Source: Spirochaetales bacterium UBA1265
GTDB lineage: Bacteria; Spirochaetota; Spirochaetia; Sphaerochaetales; Sphaerochaetaceae
NCBI GenBank assembly: GCA_002308475.1
Contig: DBVL01000013.1
Location: forward strand, 13,446 to 18,505
DNA: 5,060 nucleotides
Reading direction: 5' to 3'
In this document: positions 5,058 through 5,060 of the stretch, one piece after another
Layout of the letters: each line of letters begins with the position of its first letter
Position numbering within the stretch: the stretch's first letter is position 1
Position numbers and translations under genes: made by a program
The notes under the pieces: model-generated
What the model was told of the DNA's origin: nothing
The model's database searches: none
Seen by the model: the letters and a program-made list of their open reading frames with translations, nothing else

Positions 5058-5060
5058 ATA

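Noticed and set aside
1..5060. CRISPR arrays, insertion sequences, tRNA or rRNA genes
   Set aside because: No regularly spaced repeats, transposase signatures, terminal inverted repeats or tRNA-like cloverleaf/CCA sequences were seen on either strand.

Overview
The window holds one co-directional gene block, read entirely on the minus strand (right to left). It is built around a galactose/glucose-type ABC sugar importer in the order mglB-mglA-mglC, followed by two small accessory genes. The exporter-type signal peptide ending in VFA|QG followed by a KES-rich mature start, the AGGAGG-like ribosome binding sites, the moderate G+C and the similarity to the mgl operon of treponemes suggest a spirochaete, probably a host-associated Treponema or a relative. 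A clostridium cannot be excluded from this sequence alone.

Layout in order of transcription. Positions 5060-4803 form a 258-base leader/control region. It contains an extended -10 promoter candidate inside a 22-base dyad, a weak stem, a G-tract cluster able to form a G-quadruplex on the plus strand, AT-rich proximal promoter candidates, and a perfect 8-base inverted repeat that abuts the mglB Shine-Dalgarno. Next comes mglB (4802-3801, periplasmic binding protein). A strong hairpin with a seven-T tail (3785-3726) sits between mglB and mglA. Then come mglA (3702-2191, double ATPase) and mglC (2172-1162, permease). After a 77-base gap there is a small flavodoxin-fold protein (1084-674) that overlaps by one base (TAATG) a two-helix membrane protein with a YcxB-like C-terminus (674-102). 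A stem-loop with T-rich sequence on both sides (61-104) closes the block. The leftmost 60 bases may carry the end of a convergent gene.

How it works together. MglB captures the sugar in the periplasm and delivers it to the MglC pore, and MglA hydrolyses ATP on the cytoplasmic face. The hairpin between mglB and mglA has no visible promoter after it, so mglA and mglC must be expressed by read-through. This fits the common need for binding protein in excess over the membrane complex. The two distal genes form a coupled pair whose link to sugar uptake is unknown and may be only positional.

Nothing in the window clearly amounts to an undescribed system. The points most worth checking are the intercistronic terminator, the stacked control elements upstream of mglB, and the uncharacterised flavodoxin-like/membrane-protein pair.
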